A stretch of DNA of 64,000 nucleotides from an uncultured Eubacteriales bacterium (GTDB lineage Bacteria; Bacillota; Clostridia; Christensenellales; Borkfalkiaceae): the NCBI GenBank assembly GCA_905209085.1, contig CAJLRM010000003.1, positions 1 through 64,000 of the forward strand, in the 5' to 3' direction. This document shows, one piece after another, positions 32,463-41,511 of the stretch. The notes beneath the pieces are model-generated. The model made no database searches. It saw only the letters and a list, made by a program, of their open reading frames with translations, and was not told the DNA's origin. A program made the position numbers and the translations under genes. Every line of letters starts with the position of its first letter. The first letter of the stretch is position 1.

Positions 32463-33950
32463 ATGAGATACGTTTTGGCGCTCGATCAGGGCACCACCTC
32501 TTCGCGTGCGGCGCTGGTGGACGAAAAGCAAAACGTCGTGGCGATTTTGAGCCGGGAATTTCCGCAGATCTATCCCGAGGAGGGGTGGGTAGAGCACGAC
32601 CCGATGGATATTTGGTCGAGCCAATACGGCGTGATGATGGAAGTCGTGGCAAAGAGCGGCGTCGCGCCCGAGGATATCGCGGCGATAGGCATCACCAATC
32701 AGAGGGAAACCGCCGTCGTCTGGGATAAGGCTACGGGAAAGCCTATTTATAACGCCATCGTGTGGCAATGCCGCCGCACTGCGCCCATTATCGCGCAGCT
32801 GAAAGAAAGGGGATACGAAAAGAAAATCTTGCAAAAGACGGGACTCATTCCCGACGCTTATTTTTCGGGCAGCAAGATAAAATGGATTCTCGATAAGGTG
32901 GACGGCGCTCGGGAGCGCGCCAAAAAGGGAGAGCTTCTTTTCGGGACGGTGGATACGTGGCTGGTGTGGAAGCTGACGGGCGGCAGAATGCACGTCACCG
33001 ACCGCACGAATGCGTCGCGCACCATGCTCTTCAATATCGACACGCTGGAATGGGACGAAGAACTTTTGAGGATGCTGGACATTCCCCGCGCCATGCTGCC
33101 CGAGGTGAGAAGCTCGGGAGAGATCTACGGAACGGCGAACGTAGGGGGCATGGCTGTGCCTATCGCGGGAATCGCCGGGGATCAGCAGGCCGCTTTGTTC
33201 GGGCAGTGCTGCTGGGAAAAGGGAGAGGCGAAGAACACTTACGGCACGGGGTGTTTCCTGTTGATGAACGCGGGATACGCCCGTCCCGTGAGCAAAAACG
33301 GACTTTTGACGACCGTAGCTGCCACCGTAAAGGGCGAAAAGCCGCAGTATGCACTGGAAGGAAGCGTGTTTATCGGCGGCGCGGTGATTCAGTGGCTGCG
33401 GGACGAACTGCGTTTTTTCACGGAGAGCAGGGACGCGGAATATTATGCGCGGAAGGTGGAAGATACGGGCGGCGTATACATAGTGCCCGCGTTTACGGGA
33501 ATCGGGGCGCCCTATTGGGATATGTACGCGCGCGGCAGTATTTTCGGCATTACCCGCGGCACGAAGCGGGAACATCTCATACGCGCGGCGCAGGAATCGA
33601 TCGCCTATCAGTCCGCCGATCTCGTGGCGGCGATGGAGAAGGACACGGGGACCCCGTTAAAGGCGTTGAAGGCAGACGGCGGGGCGTCGAGGGACGGCTT
33701 TTTGATGCAGTTTCAGGCGGATATTCTCGGCAAAGAGGTGCTCCGCCCCTCCGTACACGAAACGACGGCTCTGGGCGCCGCGTCGCTGGCGGGACTGGCG
33801 GTAGGGGTGTGGAAGGACTTGGAGCAGATCCGCGCGCTTCGGCGCACCGAAGCTTCTTATCTGCCCGTTATGGAGGAATCTCAGCGGCGGGAAAAACTCA
33901 AAAAGTGGCACCGCGCCGTCGAGCGCACGCTCGGCTGGGATCTGCCTTGA
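32463..33950 (+). CDS. glpK: Glycerol kinase
   Basis: It phosphorylates glycerol to sn-glycerol 3-phosphate with ATP. This FGGY-family protein of 495 residues has the ATP/phosphate motif LALDQGTTSSRAAL at its start and GITNQRETAVVWD around 78. GTGCFLLMNAG is near 261 and the second family signature, LKADGGASRDGFLMQFQAD, near 401. GGGAGGA precedes the ATG. There is no glpF or glpD beside it, but a gpsA-like gene lies at 54.4 kb. Possibly regulated through the palindrome at 32379. Confidence 0.96.
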   Translation: MRYVLALDQGTTSSRAALVDEKQNVVAILSREFPQIYPEEGWVEHDPMDIWSSQYGVMMEVVAKSGVAPEDIAAIGITNQRETAVVWDKATGKPIYNAIVWQCRRTAPIIAQLKERGYEKKILQKTGLIPDAYFSGSKIKWILDKVDGARERAKKGELLFGTVDTWLVWKLTGGRMHVTDRTNASRTMLFNIDTLEWDEELLRMLDIPRAMLPEVRSSGEIYGTANVGGMAVPIAGIAGDQQAALFGQCCWEKGEAKNTYGTGCFLLMNAGYARPVSKNGLLTTVAATVKGEKPQYALEGSVFIGGAVIQWLRDELRFFTESRDAEYYARKVEDTGGVYIVPAFTGIGAPYWDMYARGSIFGITRGTKREHLIRAAQESIAYQSADLVAAMEKDTGTPLKALKADGGASRDGFLMQFQADILGKEVLRPSVHETTALGAASLAGLAVGVWKDLEQIRALRRTEASYLPVMEESQRREKLKKWHRAVERTLGWDLP

Positions 33951-33992
33951 AGAGATAGTTGCGCCCTCGGGCTATTTTCATTTTAGAAACTC

Positions 33993-34021
33993 TTGACAGA
34001 AGGCGTCGATTGTAGTATAAT
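33993..34021 (+). promoter_or_regulatory. Promoter of the TM2-domain gene
   Basis: TTGACA (33993-33998), 17-base spacer, TATAAT (34016-34021), about 40 bases before the start codon. Confidence 0.85.
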
Positions 34022-34061
34022 TTATAAAGTAAGCAGGGGATTATTGCGGAGGTGCAAGGCT

Positions 34062-34433
34062 TTGGACTGTATGTATTGTAAAGGAAAATTAGAGCGCGGA
34101 ATGACGACGTGCCCGCATTGCGGGGCACCCGTGTCCTCGCAGAACGACCCGGAGCCCGCTTCTATCTCCGATTTTCTCCGAAAAGCGGTGAATACGGTGG
34201 TGGGCGACGAAGAAGCCCGTAAAAGCGGCAAAAAGAATCGGTATCTCGCGGCGCTGTTCGGAATATTTCTCGGCGCGTTCGGCGTACATAATTTTTATTT
34301 GGGCAGAACGGGCCGCGGCGTCGTGCAGATACTCCTCTTTTGGACGGGAATCAGCGCGGTCTGGGGCTTCATCGAGGGATTGCTTTGTCTGTTCGGACAG
34401 TACAAAGACGGAGAAGGTCGGCCGCTCCTTTAA
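34062..34433 (+). CDS. Zinc-ribbon TM2-domain membrane protein
   Basis: The 124-residue protein begins with a small zinc ribbon (CMYCKG, then CPHCGAPV). A linker of about 35 residues is followed by a TM2 domain: two helices (RYLAALFGIFLGAFGVHNFYLG and GVVQILLFWTGISAVWGFIEGL) joined by a DRF-like turn (RTGRG). GGAGGTG at 34048-34054 is seven bases from a TTG at 34062, a better start than the ATG at 34071. TM2 proteins are common in bacteria and their function is unclear. A very stable terminator follows. Confidence 0.8.
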   Translation: MDCMYCKGKLERGMTTCPHCGAPVSSQNDPEPASISDFLRKAVNTVVGDEEARKSGKKNRYLAALFGIFLGAFGVHNFYLGRTGRGVVQILLFWTGISAVWGFIEGLLCLFGQYKDGEGRPLL

Positions 34434-34445
34434 AAATAGTTGAAA

Positions 34446-34484
34446 AATCAAGCCCGACGGCATAAACGCCGTCGGGCTTGATTT
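34446..34484 (+). terminator. Intrinsic terminator of the TM2 gene
   Basis: AATCAAGCCCGACGGC pairs perfectly with GCCGTCGGGCTTGATT around ATAAAC, then TCT. The flanking A tract allows use from the other side. Confidence 0.85.
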
Positions 34485-34904
34485 CTAAAAAGAAATGGAA
34501 AAAAGTTATAACTTCTTCGTTTTGCTCCACGGAAAAGAAAGGACTTTTCGGAAGGATAAAACGAATCCGCTTTTGACGTTTGGCGGAGAATTGCTCTTCA
34601 AAAGCGAGAAGAAGGACGTTTTCCGATATAAGGACTTGAAGAAGAAAGTCCTTAAAAAGTTCGGATCGGAAATGCCTGCAAAGGACGGGAAGAGTTTTAT
34701 TTAAAGGGAACGAAAATAAAATCCCTTTAAAAAGAGCGGATGAGAGAATAAGGCCCGCTTCCAATCAGGACGGTTTTATAGAGTACTTCAATAAGCCTCG
34801 GCAAACCCGTCCAAAGTTTTTATGGAAACTCTATCCCCCCGGCGATTTGAAGAAATCGCCGGGGGGATAGAGTTGAAATAGAAATCGGAATTTATCTTGT
34901 CGTT
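34485..34904. other. Non-coding stretch with a 22-pair perfect hairpin
   Basis: Apart from short lysine-rich frames I do not trust (34495-34704), the stretch holds a hairpin at 34827-34874. A 22-base arm starting AACTCTATCCCCCCGG is followed by the loop GAAG and the exact complement. There is no U tract on the plus side, and TTTCC follows on the minus side, so it may end the leftward gene at 34905. Confidence 0.6.
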
Positions 34905-35291
34905 TTATGATCGCATCCAACGCGCCATTCGTTCCCAATATCTTTTATATGCCGATTCGTATTCTTCCTTGGAAAAATAGAAATTTGTTTCTTTGCCATC
35001 GTCAAAAGTATAATGACAAATTCTTTCCCGCACGGCCGTTTGCCATTCTGCGGTGGACATTCTCCAACTGCCCTTTACTATGGATTTTGCCGTAGGAGAG
35101 GGAATAAATTTATTCTTTTTTTGTGTGATCAACTCTCCTTTCAATAAATTATTGACAGACTGTAAAATGTCTTCGTAATTCAATACAGAGTGGTCCCACA
35201 TATCAATAGCCCCAATCCACTTTTCGATATCGATTATTCCTCCGATTGCGCATAAAACCAATCCGTCTTTGCCGTCATAGTTTTTTATCAT
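34905..35291 (-). CDS. Hypothetical protein, winged-helix-like
   Basis: This 128-residue soluble protein is mostly helical. An N-terminal part (GLVLCAIGGIIDIEKW) is followed by a helix-loop-helix with a likely wing (DILQSVNNLLKGELITQKKNKFIPS). It ends in a basic, aromatic helix (YESAYKRYWERMARWMR). This pattern suits a winged-helix DNA-binding or docking module, but no family was recognised. An upstream ATG exists at 35315. GGGCGGTG before the ATG at 35291 is a better start. Monocistronic, leftward, between strong hairpins. Confidence 0.55.
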   Translation of the reverse strand: MIKNYDGKDGLVLCAIGGIIDIEKWIGAIDMWDHSVLNYEDILQSVNNLLKGELITQKKNKFIPSPTAKSIVKGSWRMSTAEWQTAVRERICHYTFDDGKETNFYFSKEEYESAYKRYWERMARWMRS

Positions 35292-35396
35292 AAAATACAC
35301 CGCCCTTCGAATCACTGTTTATTCTTTTTGACTCTCTGTAAGGCGCCTTCCCGCTTACATCGTTATAAACGCGCTTTCGCCTTCCTATAAAGATAG

Positions 35397-35424
35397 AAAA
35401 GGGCACCATTTAAAGTGTGCCTTA
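35397..35424 (-). terminator. Terminator of the phosphoribosyltransferase gene
   Basis: On the minus strand AAGGCAC-ACTTTAAATG-GTGCC is followed by CTTTTC, about 125 bases past the stop at 35549. Seven-pair stem with a bulge. Confidence 0.5.
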
Positions 35425-35548
35425 TCCAATGCCTGCGGAAATTGCGGCACTTTGGCTTATTTTTTATCGGACGGAGAGCATGAGGACGGCGTCCTTCCCG
35501 CAAAAGGCATTTTGCCTTCTGTTAGAAGAAATTTAAGGAAACGGAGCT

Positions 35549-36094
35549 TTATTCGAAGACGGGAATGGTATTGAGATAGACGACGTCGGGGCGATTCGCC
35601 GCGCCGCCCTCGGCAAGCACGAACGCCTTTTTGCAGAGGATGCCGCCCGCCTTTTCGACGAGCGCTTCCAGCCCCGAAAGCGACGCGCCCGTGGAAACGA
35701 CGTCGTCCACGATGCCCACTTTCTTGCCCTTGATAAGGTCCACGTCGTGACGGGAAAGATACAGCTTTTGTTCTCTGCCCGTGGTGATGGAGGATTCGAT
35801 GGTCACGTCGATGCCGTCCTGCATATACAGTTTTTTGCTCTTTCTCGCAACGGCGTAAAACCTCTGTCCGAGATTGCGCGCGATACAATGCGTCAGTTGC
35901 AGCCCTTTGGACTCCGCCGTGATGAGCACTTCGCAGTCTTTTACTTTTTCCGTCAGAAGCTTAGCGCAGTGCTCGGTCAATTCGCTGTCCCCGTGCAGAT
36001 TGAAAAAAGCGATCTTTACGCCGCTCGGCAGAGGAAGGATGGGCAGTTGTGCCCGGAAGCCCTGAAAGTCCACGGTATAGAATTCCTGATTCAT
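35549..36094 (-). CDS. PRPP-dependent phosphoribosyltransferase (adenine/xanthine type)
   Basis: This 181-residue type I phosphoribosyltransferase salvages a purine base with PRPP. The PRPP loop VGIVDDVVSTGASL lies at about 125-138, and VLITAESKGLQLTHCIARNLG resembles the Apt/Xpt substrate loop (xAExRG). Length fits adenine or xanthine phosphoribosyltransferase; the hood region is divergent, so the base is not certain. AAGGAGCG precedes the ATG. Its own promoter lies upstream. Confidence 0.75.
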   Translation of the reverse strand: MNQEFYTVDFQGFRAQLPILPLPSGVKIAFFNLHGDSELTEHCAKLLTEKVKDCEVLITAESKGLQLTHCIARNLGQRFYAVARKSKKLYMQDGIDVTIESSITTGREQKLYLSRHDVDLIKGKKVGIVDDVVSTGASLSGLEALVEKAGGILCKKAFVLAEGGAANRPDVVYLNTIPVFE

Positions 36095-36137
36095 AAGTAA
36101 ATACGCTCCTTGAAAACTTCTTTCACGAACCTCGTAT

Positions 36138-36166
36138 ATTGTATCACATCTTTTTTAAAAAGTAAA
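36138..36166 (-). promoter_or_regulatory. Promoter of the phosphoribosyltransferase gene
   Basis: Minus strand: TTTACT (36166-36161), 17-base spacer, TACAAT (36143-36138). Confidence 0.6.
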
Positions 36167-36203
36167 CGGATTTTTGTTTTTCGCTTGGCTTTTTCCGCCC
36201 CTT

Positions 36204-37229
36204 TTATTCGATTTCGAAAATCCAGCCCTTCGGCGCCTCGATTTCTCCCGCCTGAATGCCCGTCAGGGTTTCCCGAAGCTTCATCAGCGTGGCGCCCGGC
36301 TGCTCCATACCCGACGGGAAAAGGATCTCCCTGCCGTGATCGACGATTTTCCCGACGGGAGAAATGACGGCTGCCGTGCCGCAAAGACCGCATTCCGCAA
36401 AAGTCGGTACTTCCGAAAAGGGGACGGGGCGTTCCTCCACGGGCATGGAGAGATAGTGCTGTGCCACATACTCCAAGGATCTTCTCGTGATCGAGGGTAA
36501 AATGGTGGGGGATTTGGGAGTGACGAATGTTTTATCTTTCGTGATGAAGATGAAATTCGCTCCGCCCGTTTCTTCCACATAGGTGCGGGTGGCGGCGTCG
36601 AGATACATATTTTCGTCGAATCCCTCGGCGTGGGCGATCGCGCCCGCGTGCATACTCATGGCGTAGTTGAGTCCCGCCTTGACGTGTCCCGTACCGTGCG
36701 GCGCCGCGCGGTCAAAATCCGAAACGCGGAGCGCAAGGGGCTTGATCCCGCCTTTGAAATAGGGACCGACGGGCGTCGCAAAGATGCGGAATTCGTATTC
36801 CGCCGCGGGCTTGACGCCGAGCACCGCGCCCGTGGCGAACATAAAAGGGCGCAGATACAACGAAGCGCCGCTGCCGTAGGGCGGCACGAACTGCTTGTTT
36901 GCGGCGACCGCTTTTTTTACGGCTTCGAGAAATTTATCCTCGGGATACACGGGCATTTCCAGCCGCGCCGCGGATTCCGCCATGCGCTGCGCGTTGAGGT
37001 CGGGGCGAAAACAGACGATTTTTCCGCTCTTGGAGGTGTAGGCCTTTAATCCTTCGAAACAGGACTGCGCGTATTGCAAAACGCCCGCGCTTTCATGGAG
37101 CACGACGGTCCCGTCCTCCGTCAGTTCGCCCTCGTCCCAGCTTCCCTCCCGGAAGCGGGAAACGAAACGCAGGGGCGTTTTCGTGTAAGAAAAGGAAAGA
37201 CTGTTCCAGTCGAGATCAACTTTTTTCAT
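36204..37229 (-). CDS. ilvE: Branched-chain amino acid aminotransferase
   Basis: This PLP enzyme transfers the amino group between leucine, isoleucine or valine and 2-oxoglutarate. The 341-residue product is fold type IV and of the longer BCAT type. YAQSCFEGLKAY is near residue 53, YLRPFMFATG around 125, the PLP lysine lies in GHVKAGLNYA (around 182), and EETGGANFIFI is around 216. SVTRRSLL-like SITRRSLEYVA and ECGLCGTAAVISPVGKI follow. Its promoter faces away from the divergent recX promoter. No T-box or other leader is visible in the short 5' region. Confidence 0.93.
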   Translation of the reverse strand: MKKVDLDWNSLSFSYTKTPLRFVSRFREGSWDEGELTEDGTVVLHESAGVLQYAQSCFEGLKAYTSKSGKIVCFRPDLNAQRMAESAARLEMPVYPEDKFLEAVKKAVAANKQFVPPYGSGASLYLRPFMFATGAVLGVKPAAEYEFRIFATPVGPYFKGGIKPLALRVSDFDRAAPHGTGHVKAGLNYAMSMHAGAIAHAEGFDENMYLDAATRTYVEETGGANFIFITKDKTFVTPKSPTILPSITRRSLEYVAQHYLSMPVEERPVPFSEVPTFAECGLCGTAAVISPVGKIVDHGREILFPSGMEQPGATLMKLRETLTGIQAGEIEAPKGWIFEIE

Positions 37230-37267
37230 GAAGGATCAAACTCCTCTTGTCAGATTTTTACCCACCT

Positions 37268-37296
37268 ATTATAGACGCAATTTTTAGGAAAGTCAA
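37268..37296 (-). promoter_or_regulatory. Promoter of ilvE
   Basis: Minus strand: TTGACT (37296-37291), 17-base spacer, TATAAT (37273-37268). It is back to back with the recX promoter 32 bases away. Confidence 0.8.
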
Positions 37297-37327
37297 CAAG
37301 CCGGAATGTGTTTTTTTGTATTTAAGT

Positions 37328-37356
37328 TTGACTTTTACTTATAATAATGATACAAT
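37328..37356 (+). promoter_or_regulatory. Promoter of recX-birA
   Basis: TTGACT (37328-37333), 17-base spacer, TACAAT (37351-37356). The leader to the GTG at 37491 is about 128 bases and GC-rich, with several small hairpins. Confidence 0.65.
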
Positions 37357-37490
37357 ATTTTTATAGCAGAGCCTCCGCGCACATTCCCTGTCGGGACGAA
37401 CGGCAAAGATCGGCGCTGTGAAACGCCGAACGCGGCGCGGACCGAACGAAGGAACGCGCGCTAGGGGCGTCGGAGGAAAAGAGGTGTGCT

Positions 37491-38108
37491 GTGGGTGAAA
37501 TAACGGCGATAACGCCGCAGGTCAAGGATAAGAAGAGGTGCAATATTTTCGTGGACGGCAGGTTTTACTGCGGCCTTACATTGGAAGCGGCGATGAAAAA
37601 CCGCCTGAAAGCGGGACAGACCATCGATTCCGCGACGTTGTCGAAAATTCAGCTGGAAAGCGAAAAGTCCACGGCTTTCGATAAGGCGCTCAACTTCATC
37701 TCCGCCGCGCAAAAGACGGAAAAGCAAGTGCGGGAGTATCTCGCGGGCAAAGGATATCTTCCCGCCGTCGCCGATTACGTCATGGAAAAGATGCGGGAAT
37801 ACGGCTTTCTCGACGACGGGGGCTACGCCCAAAGCTACGCTTCTTCCGCGGTCAGGCGGAAAGGGGTACGGCTGATCAAAATGGAGTTGAAAGCGAAGGG
37901 CGTCGCCGAGGAACACATCGAGGCGGCGGTGGAAAACCTCGACGGAGAAGAGGAAACGGCGAAGCGGCTGCTCGAAAAATATATGCGCGGTAAGCCGCGC
38001 GACAAAGCGACGCTGTATAAGGCGTTCCGCTATCTTTTGGGCAAAGGATTCGAATACGAAACGGCGCGCGCGGCGCTTGCCGCCTTCGGGGATACGGAAG
38101 AGGAATAG
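37491..38108 (+). CDS. recX: RecX, modulator of RecA
   Basis: RecX binds in the groove of RecA filaments and limits their extension. The 205-residue protein has the N-terminal beta-rich module seen in Firmicutes RecX (ITAITPQVKDKKRCNIFVDGRF). Three-helix RecX repeats follow, with AQKTEKQVREYLAGKGY, YGFLDDGGYAQSYASSAVRRKG and LLGKGFEYETARAAL. The start is GTG in GTGGGTGAA, fixed by protein homology. birA follows 13 bases later, so they form an operon; nnr may be part of it. Confidence 0.88.
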   Translation: MGEITAITPQVKDKKRCNIFVDGRFYCGLTLEAAMKNRLKAGQTIDSATLSKIQLESEKSTAFDKALNFISAAQKTEKQVREYLAGKGYLPAVADYVMEKMREYGFLDDGGYAQSYASSAVRRKGVRLIKMELKAKGVAEEHIEAAVENLDGEEETAKRLLEKYMRGKPRDKATLYKAFRYLLGKGFEYETARAALAAFGDTEEE

Positions 38109-38121
38109 TCGGGGACAGAGT

Positions 38122-38808
38122 ATGAAGATTTTACGTTACGAAGAAACGGATTCCACCGTCCTGCGCGCCAAGGCGCTGATCGGCGGCGGGGAGGACCTCG
38201 TCGTTACGGCCGTGCGGCAGACGGGGGGCATGGGGACCAAAGGAAGGAGCTTTGCTTCGGAGGAAGGGGGCGTGTATTTGACGAGATTGACTTTTTACGA
38301 GAATTTTCCCGCTTCGGACGCCTTTAAAATTATGGCGGGCGCCTCCGTCGCGGTGTGCAGAACGGTGGAAAAATTCGGACTCGTTCCGTGCATCAAGTGG
38401 CCGAACGACGTATATGTGGCGGATAAAAAGATCTGCGGAATCCTCATCGAAAATACTTTTTCGGGCAATCGGATTTCCTCTTCCGTCGTCGGCATCGGCG
38501 TCAACGTCAATAATTCCCTGCCCGAAGAACTCGCAAATATCGCCGTTTCCATGCGGGAAGCGGCGGGACATCCCTTCGACAGGGAAGAAGTGGAAAAAAC
38601 GTTGATCGAGGAAACGGGAAAAAGTTTTCCGATGGACGAATATCGTCGCCGCATCGGGTATCTCGGGCGGCGCATCGTGCTGATCTCGGGCGGCGAACGC
38701 GTTTCCGCCTACGCCCTTTCCGTGGACGAGGGCGGCGGGTTGCTGGTGGAGATGGACGGTCGGCAACAGCGGGTGACTTCCGCGGAAGTGTCGCTGCGTC
38801 TGGAATAG
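38122..38808 (+). CDS. birA: Biotin--[acetyl-CoA-carboxylase] ligase, monofunctional
   Basis: It activates biotin with ATP and attaches it to carrier lysines. The 228-residue enzyme lacks the N-terminal HTH of repressor-type BirA, so it is a ligase only. Motifs: EETDSTVLRAKAL at the start, GGMGTKGRSF (biotinyl-AMP loop, around 33), IKWPNDVYVADKKICGILIE (around 92) and GIGVNVNN. A frame opens at 38077 but the ATG at 38122 after GGGGAC fits the family. It is the second gene after recX. Confidence 0.9.
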   Translation: MKILRYEETDSTVLRAKALIGGGEDLVVTAVRQTGGMGTKGRSFASEEGGVYLTRLTFYENFPASDAFKIMAGASVAVCRTVEKFGLVPCIKWPNDVYVADKKICGILIENTFSGNRISSSVVGIGVNVNNSLPEELANIAVSMREAAGHPFDREEVEKTLIEETGKSFPMDEYRRRIGYLGRRIVLISGGERVSAYALSVDEGGGLLVEMDGRQQRVTSAEVSLRLE

Positions 38809-38913
38809 CCCGCGCATTCGGCGGCGGACGGGAAGATGGGAACTTTAAGAATCGGATTCCGCGCGAAAAATGGCCGAGGGCAAACGCGGCGGAAAGGAAA
38901 AAGGAGGAAAATT

Positions 38914-40431
38914 ATGAATTATGTACTCACGAACGCGCAGATGCGCGAGGCGGACAGGTTTACGATAGACGCGCTCAAAATCCCTTCGCTCTTGTTGATG
39001 GAACGCGCGGGCGCGGCTCTTGCGGAGGAGGCGGAGAGGCTGTGTCCCGAAGACGGGGATTTAGTGGTGGTCTGCGGGGGCGGAAACAACGGCGGCGACG
39101 GCTTCGTGTGCGCGCGCATCCTCCTGCAAAAGGGACGGGATGTGGCGGTTGTCTGCGTCGCGGAAAAATTCACCGAGGAATGCAAAAAGAATAAAGAAGA
39201 GTTTGAAAAGCTGGGCGGAGAAGTGTTCTCGGTATTTCCGAGAAAGCGTTTTTCGCTGGCGGTGGATTGTCTTTTCGGAACGGGGTTTCAGGGAGAGCTG
39301 GACGGGAAAAACGGCGCGGCGGCGGATTTTATCAACGCGGCGGGGAGGAAGGTGCTTTCGGCGGACATTCCCTCGGGCGTTTCGGGAAACAGCGGCGTCG
39401 CGGCAAAGCGCGCGGTAAAGGCGGATGAAACGCTCTGCATCGGGGAATATAAAGCGGGCGTGTTTTTGGGGGACGGCATGGACCTCGCGGGAGAAACCAA
39501 GCGCGCGGACATCGGCATTTCCCTGCCCGGACTTTCGCAGGAGCAACCGCCTTACGCCTTTTTGATCGGCAAAGACGAAGTCGCCGCGCTGCTGCCGAAA
39601 AGGAAACGCAATACGCATAAGGGAACTTACGGCAGGACCGCGATCGTGGCGGGCAGCAAAAAATACACGGGCGCGGCGTATCTCGCCGCGGCTGCCGCAC
39701 TTAGAAGCGGAGCGGGATACACCTCTCTGTTCGTACCGGAAAATATTTTGCAAAGCTATCTCCTCAAACTCCCCGAGGTGCTTCTCTCTCCGATCAGCGA
39801 GGGGGACAGGGTTGCGTTCAACGAGAAAAATTTTGAAAAGCTGCTCTCTTTCGACTCCGTCGCTTTCGGCATGGGAACGGAGGCGAGCGAAGATGTTTTC
39901 GAGGGCGTAAAATATTTGCTCAAAACCTATTCGGGAAAGCTTATCTTAGACGCGGATGCGCTCAACAGCCTTGCGAAGTACGGCAGGGGTCATTTGGAAG
40001 AGCTTTTTGCCGAAAAGAAATGCGACGTTTTGTTGACGCCGCATTATAAGGAACTGTCCCGTCTGACGGGGGACTGCGTGGGGACGGTCGCCGAAAAGGG
40101 ACTGGACGCGCCCGGGGCGTTCGCCAAAGCGCTCAAAGCGACGGTGCTGTTGAAGGGCGCCTCGACGATCGTGACGGACGGCGCAAGGACCGCCGTGAAT
40201 ATCGCGGGGACGCCGGGACAGGCGAAGGGCGGCAGCGGTGACGTGCTTTCGGGCTTGATCGCGGGGCTTTGCGCGGGCGGTCTGTCCACTTTCGACGGCG
40301 GCTGCGCGGGCGCGTATCTCGCGGGAAAAGCCGCGGAATTTGCCGCGGAGGAAACGGGGGAATATTCCCTCACCGCGTCGGACGAAATTTTGTATATAAG
40401 CGACGCCTTTTTATCTCTCCGGGAGTCGTGA
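38914..40431 (+). CDS. nnr: Bifunctional NAD(P)H-hydrate repair enzyme
   Basis: This is a fusion of NAD(P)HX epimerase (N-terminal, YjeF_N) and ADP-dependent NAD(P)HX dehydratase (C-terminal, ribokinase-like), which repairs hydrated nicotinamide cofactors. The epimerase part shows VVCGGGNNGGDGFVCARIL around residue 50. The dehydratase part starts near 220 (HKGTYGRTAIVAGSKKYTGAAYL) and has GQAKGGSGDVLSGLIAGL around 430. 505 residues is the normal length. AAGGAGG precedes the ATG at 38914, although the frame opens at 38836. Confidence 0.95.
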   Translation: MNYVLTNAQMREADRFTIDALKIPSLLLMERAGAALAEEAERLCPEDGDLVVVCGGGNNGGDGFVCARILLQKGRDVAVVCVAEKFTEECKKNKEEFEKLGGEVFSVFPRKRFSLAVDCLFGTGFQGELDGKNGAAADFINAAGRKVLSADIPSGVSGNSGVAAKRAVKADETLCIGEYKAGVFLGDGMDLAGETKRADIGISLPGLSQEQPPYAFLIGKDEVAALLPKRKRNTHKGTYGRTAIVAGSKKYTGAAYLAAAAALRSGAGYTSLFVPENILQSYLLKLPEVLLSPISEGDRVAFNEKNFEKLLSFDSVAFGMGTEASEDVFEGVKYLLKTYSGKLILDADALNSLAKYGRGHLEELFAEKKCDVLLTPHYKELSRLTGDCVGTVAEKGLDAPGAFAKALKATVLLKGASTIVTDGARTAVNIAGTPGQAKGGSGDVLSGLIAGLCAGGLSTFDGGCAGAYLAGKAAEFAAEETGEYSLTASDEILYISDAFLSLRES

Positions 40432-40652
40432 CGATTCGCAAAAGAGCGACTTGCGGAAAAAAAGAGTGTGCCGAAGGAAAGAGTTTTCTCTTACTCCGAA
40501 AAATTGCGGGAAAGGGAGATTCCCCTGCGGAAGTGCCTGAATAAGGCGGCTCCCTGCGCGAAAGACGCGGAAAAATGCGAAAAAAAAGCGGGGGGAAATC
40601 CTCCGCGAGAAGGGCGCTCCGTACGCCTGTCCTTTTTCGGCGGACGCCGTAT

Positions 40653-41441
40653 TCACCTGTACCCGAAAATACGCACGAACACGGCGGACAGGACGAGAGC
40701 GCTGCCGAGAATGATGTAATAGAGGGGAAAGGGCGTGATGAGCGAGGTCAAAAGAATAAGCGTTCCGCCCAGCAGAAAGCGTCGGCTGTTGCTCTTGGCA
40801 AACCAAGCGCGCAGCCGCTTTTTCTTTTTCGGCGCGGACGTGTCCTCTCCCAAATAATGCTCGGGGAGCGCCTCGCCCTTTTTGAGAATGCAATACACCT
40901 CGTTTCCGGTGATTGCCCGAATGTCGAAGCGCGCGCAGAGTTTTTCCGCTTCCGGCGCAAGCTCGCCGCACAAAAGGTATTTGCGCTTTTCGCTTTTGAC
41001 GCGCAAAACGGCGGCGACGGCATCGCCGTCGACGGGGCGGACGCTGAAAAGGGGAAAAAAGAGTATGTCTTCCGTTTCCAGACGGGAAACTTCCTTTCTG
41101 CCGTTCGTCTTTACGTCCACGGGCGCCTCCGTTTTCCCGCCTTCCGCGTCGTGCGCGGAAAAAAAGTCGGCAAAGTATTTCACATTGTCCTCTTTCCCTT
41201 GCAGGGCAAGGTGCAGAAGCAGTTTATCCCTCGTTTCCTCGTCCTGTTTTTTTAGACAGAGTTTTTCCCGCTTCCGACGGAGAAAAAAGTAAGTCAGAAG
41301 CGAAGCGAACGCGCCCGTGAGCGCCGCCAGAGCCGCTGCCGCCGCGAGGGGAAAGCGCCAATACCGAAACAGGCACACGGCGGGCAGGAATATCACCAGA
41401 AAGGCAAAAACAATATCGGAGATAAAAGCGGATTTTTTCAT
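40653..41441 (-). CDS. Membrane protein with N- and C-terminal helix pairs, unknown function
   Basis: The 262-residue protein has two membrane helices near the N terminus (about 10-28 and 33-53) and two near the C terminus (about 215-235 and 240-257). A cytosolic domain of about 150 residues lies between. That domain has strand-helix blocks (LFFPLFSVRPVDGDAVAAVL, RKYLLCGELAPEAEKLCARF, VYCILKKGEALPEHYLGED) and is flanked by very basic stretches (KKKKRLRAWF). No family was recognised. It lies head to head with nadD-yqeK, sharing a 70-base gap. A weak AGGT ribosome site precedes the ATG. Confidence 0.6.
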   Translation of the reverse strand: MKKSAFISDIVFAFLVIFLPAVCLFRYWRFPLAAAAALAALTGAFASLLTYFFLRRKREKLCLKKQDEETRDKLLLHLALQGKEDNVKYFADFFSAHDAEGGKTEAPVDVKTNGRKEVSRLETEDILFFPLFSVRPVDGDAVAAVLRVKSEKRKYLLCGELAPEAEKLCARFDIRAITGNEVYCILKKGEALPEHYLGEDTSAPKKKKRLRAWFAKSNSRRFLLGGTLILLTSLITPFPLYYIILGSALVLSAVFVRIFGYR

Positions 41442-41476
41442 ACCTATATTTTTGACGGAAATTTCCCCGTTTAAAC

Positions 41477-41505
41477 TTGAAAAATCCTTAAATATGTAGT
41501 ATAAT
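41477..41505 (+). promoter_or_regulatory. Promoter immediately before nadD (leaderless arrangement)
   Basis: TTGAAA (41477-41482), 17-base spacer, TATAAT (41500-41505). The ATG at 41512 begins six bases after the -10 box, at the expected transcription start, so the mRNA should have no leader. Confidence 0.7.
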
Positions 41506-41511
41506 GAGAAT

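Noticed and set aside
34495..34704. 69-codon lysine-rich plus-strand frame
   Set aside because: No Shine-Dalgarno site, it starts within terminator flank, and no family-like pattern.
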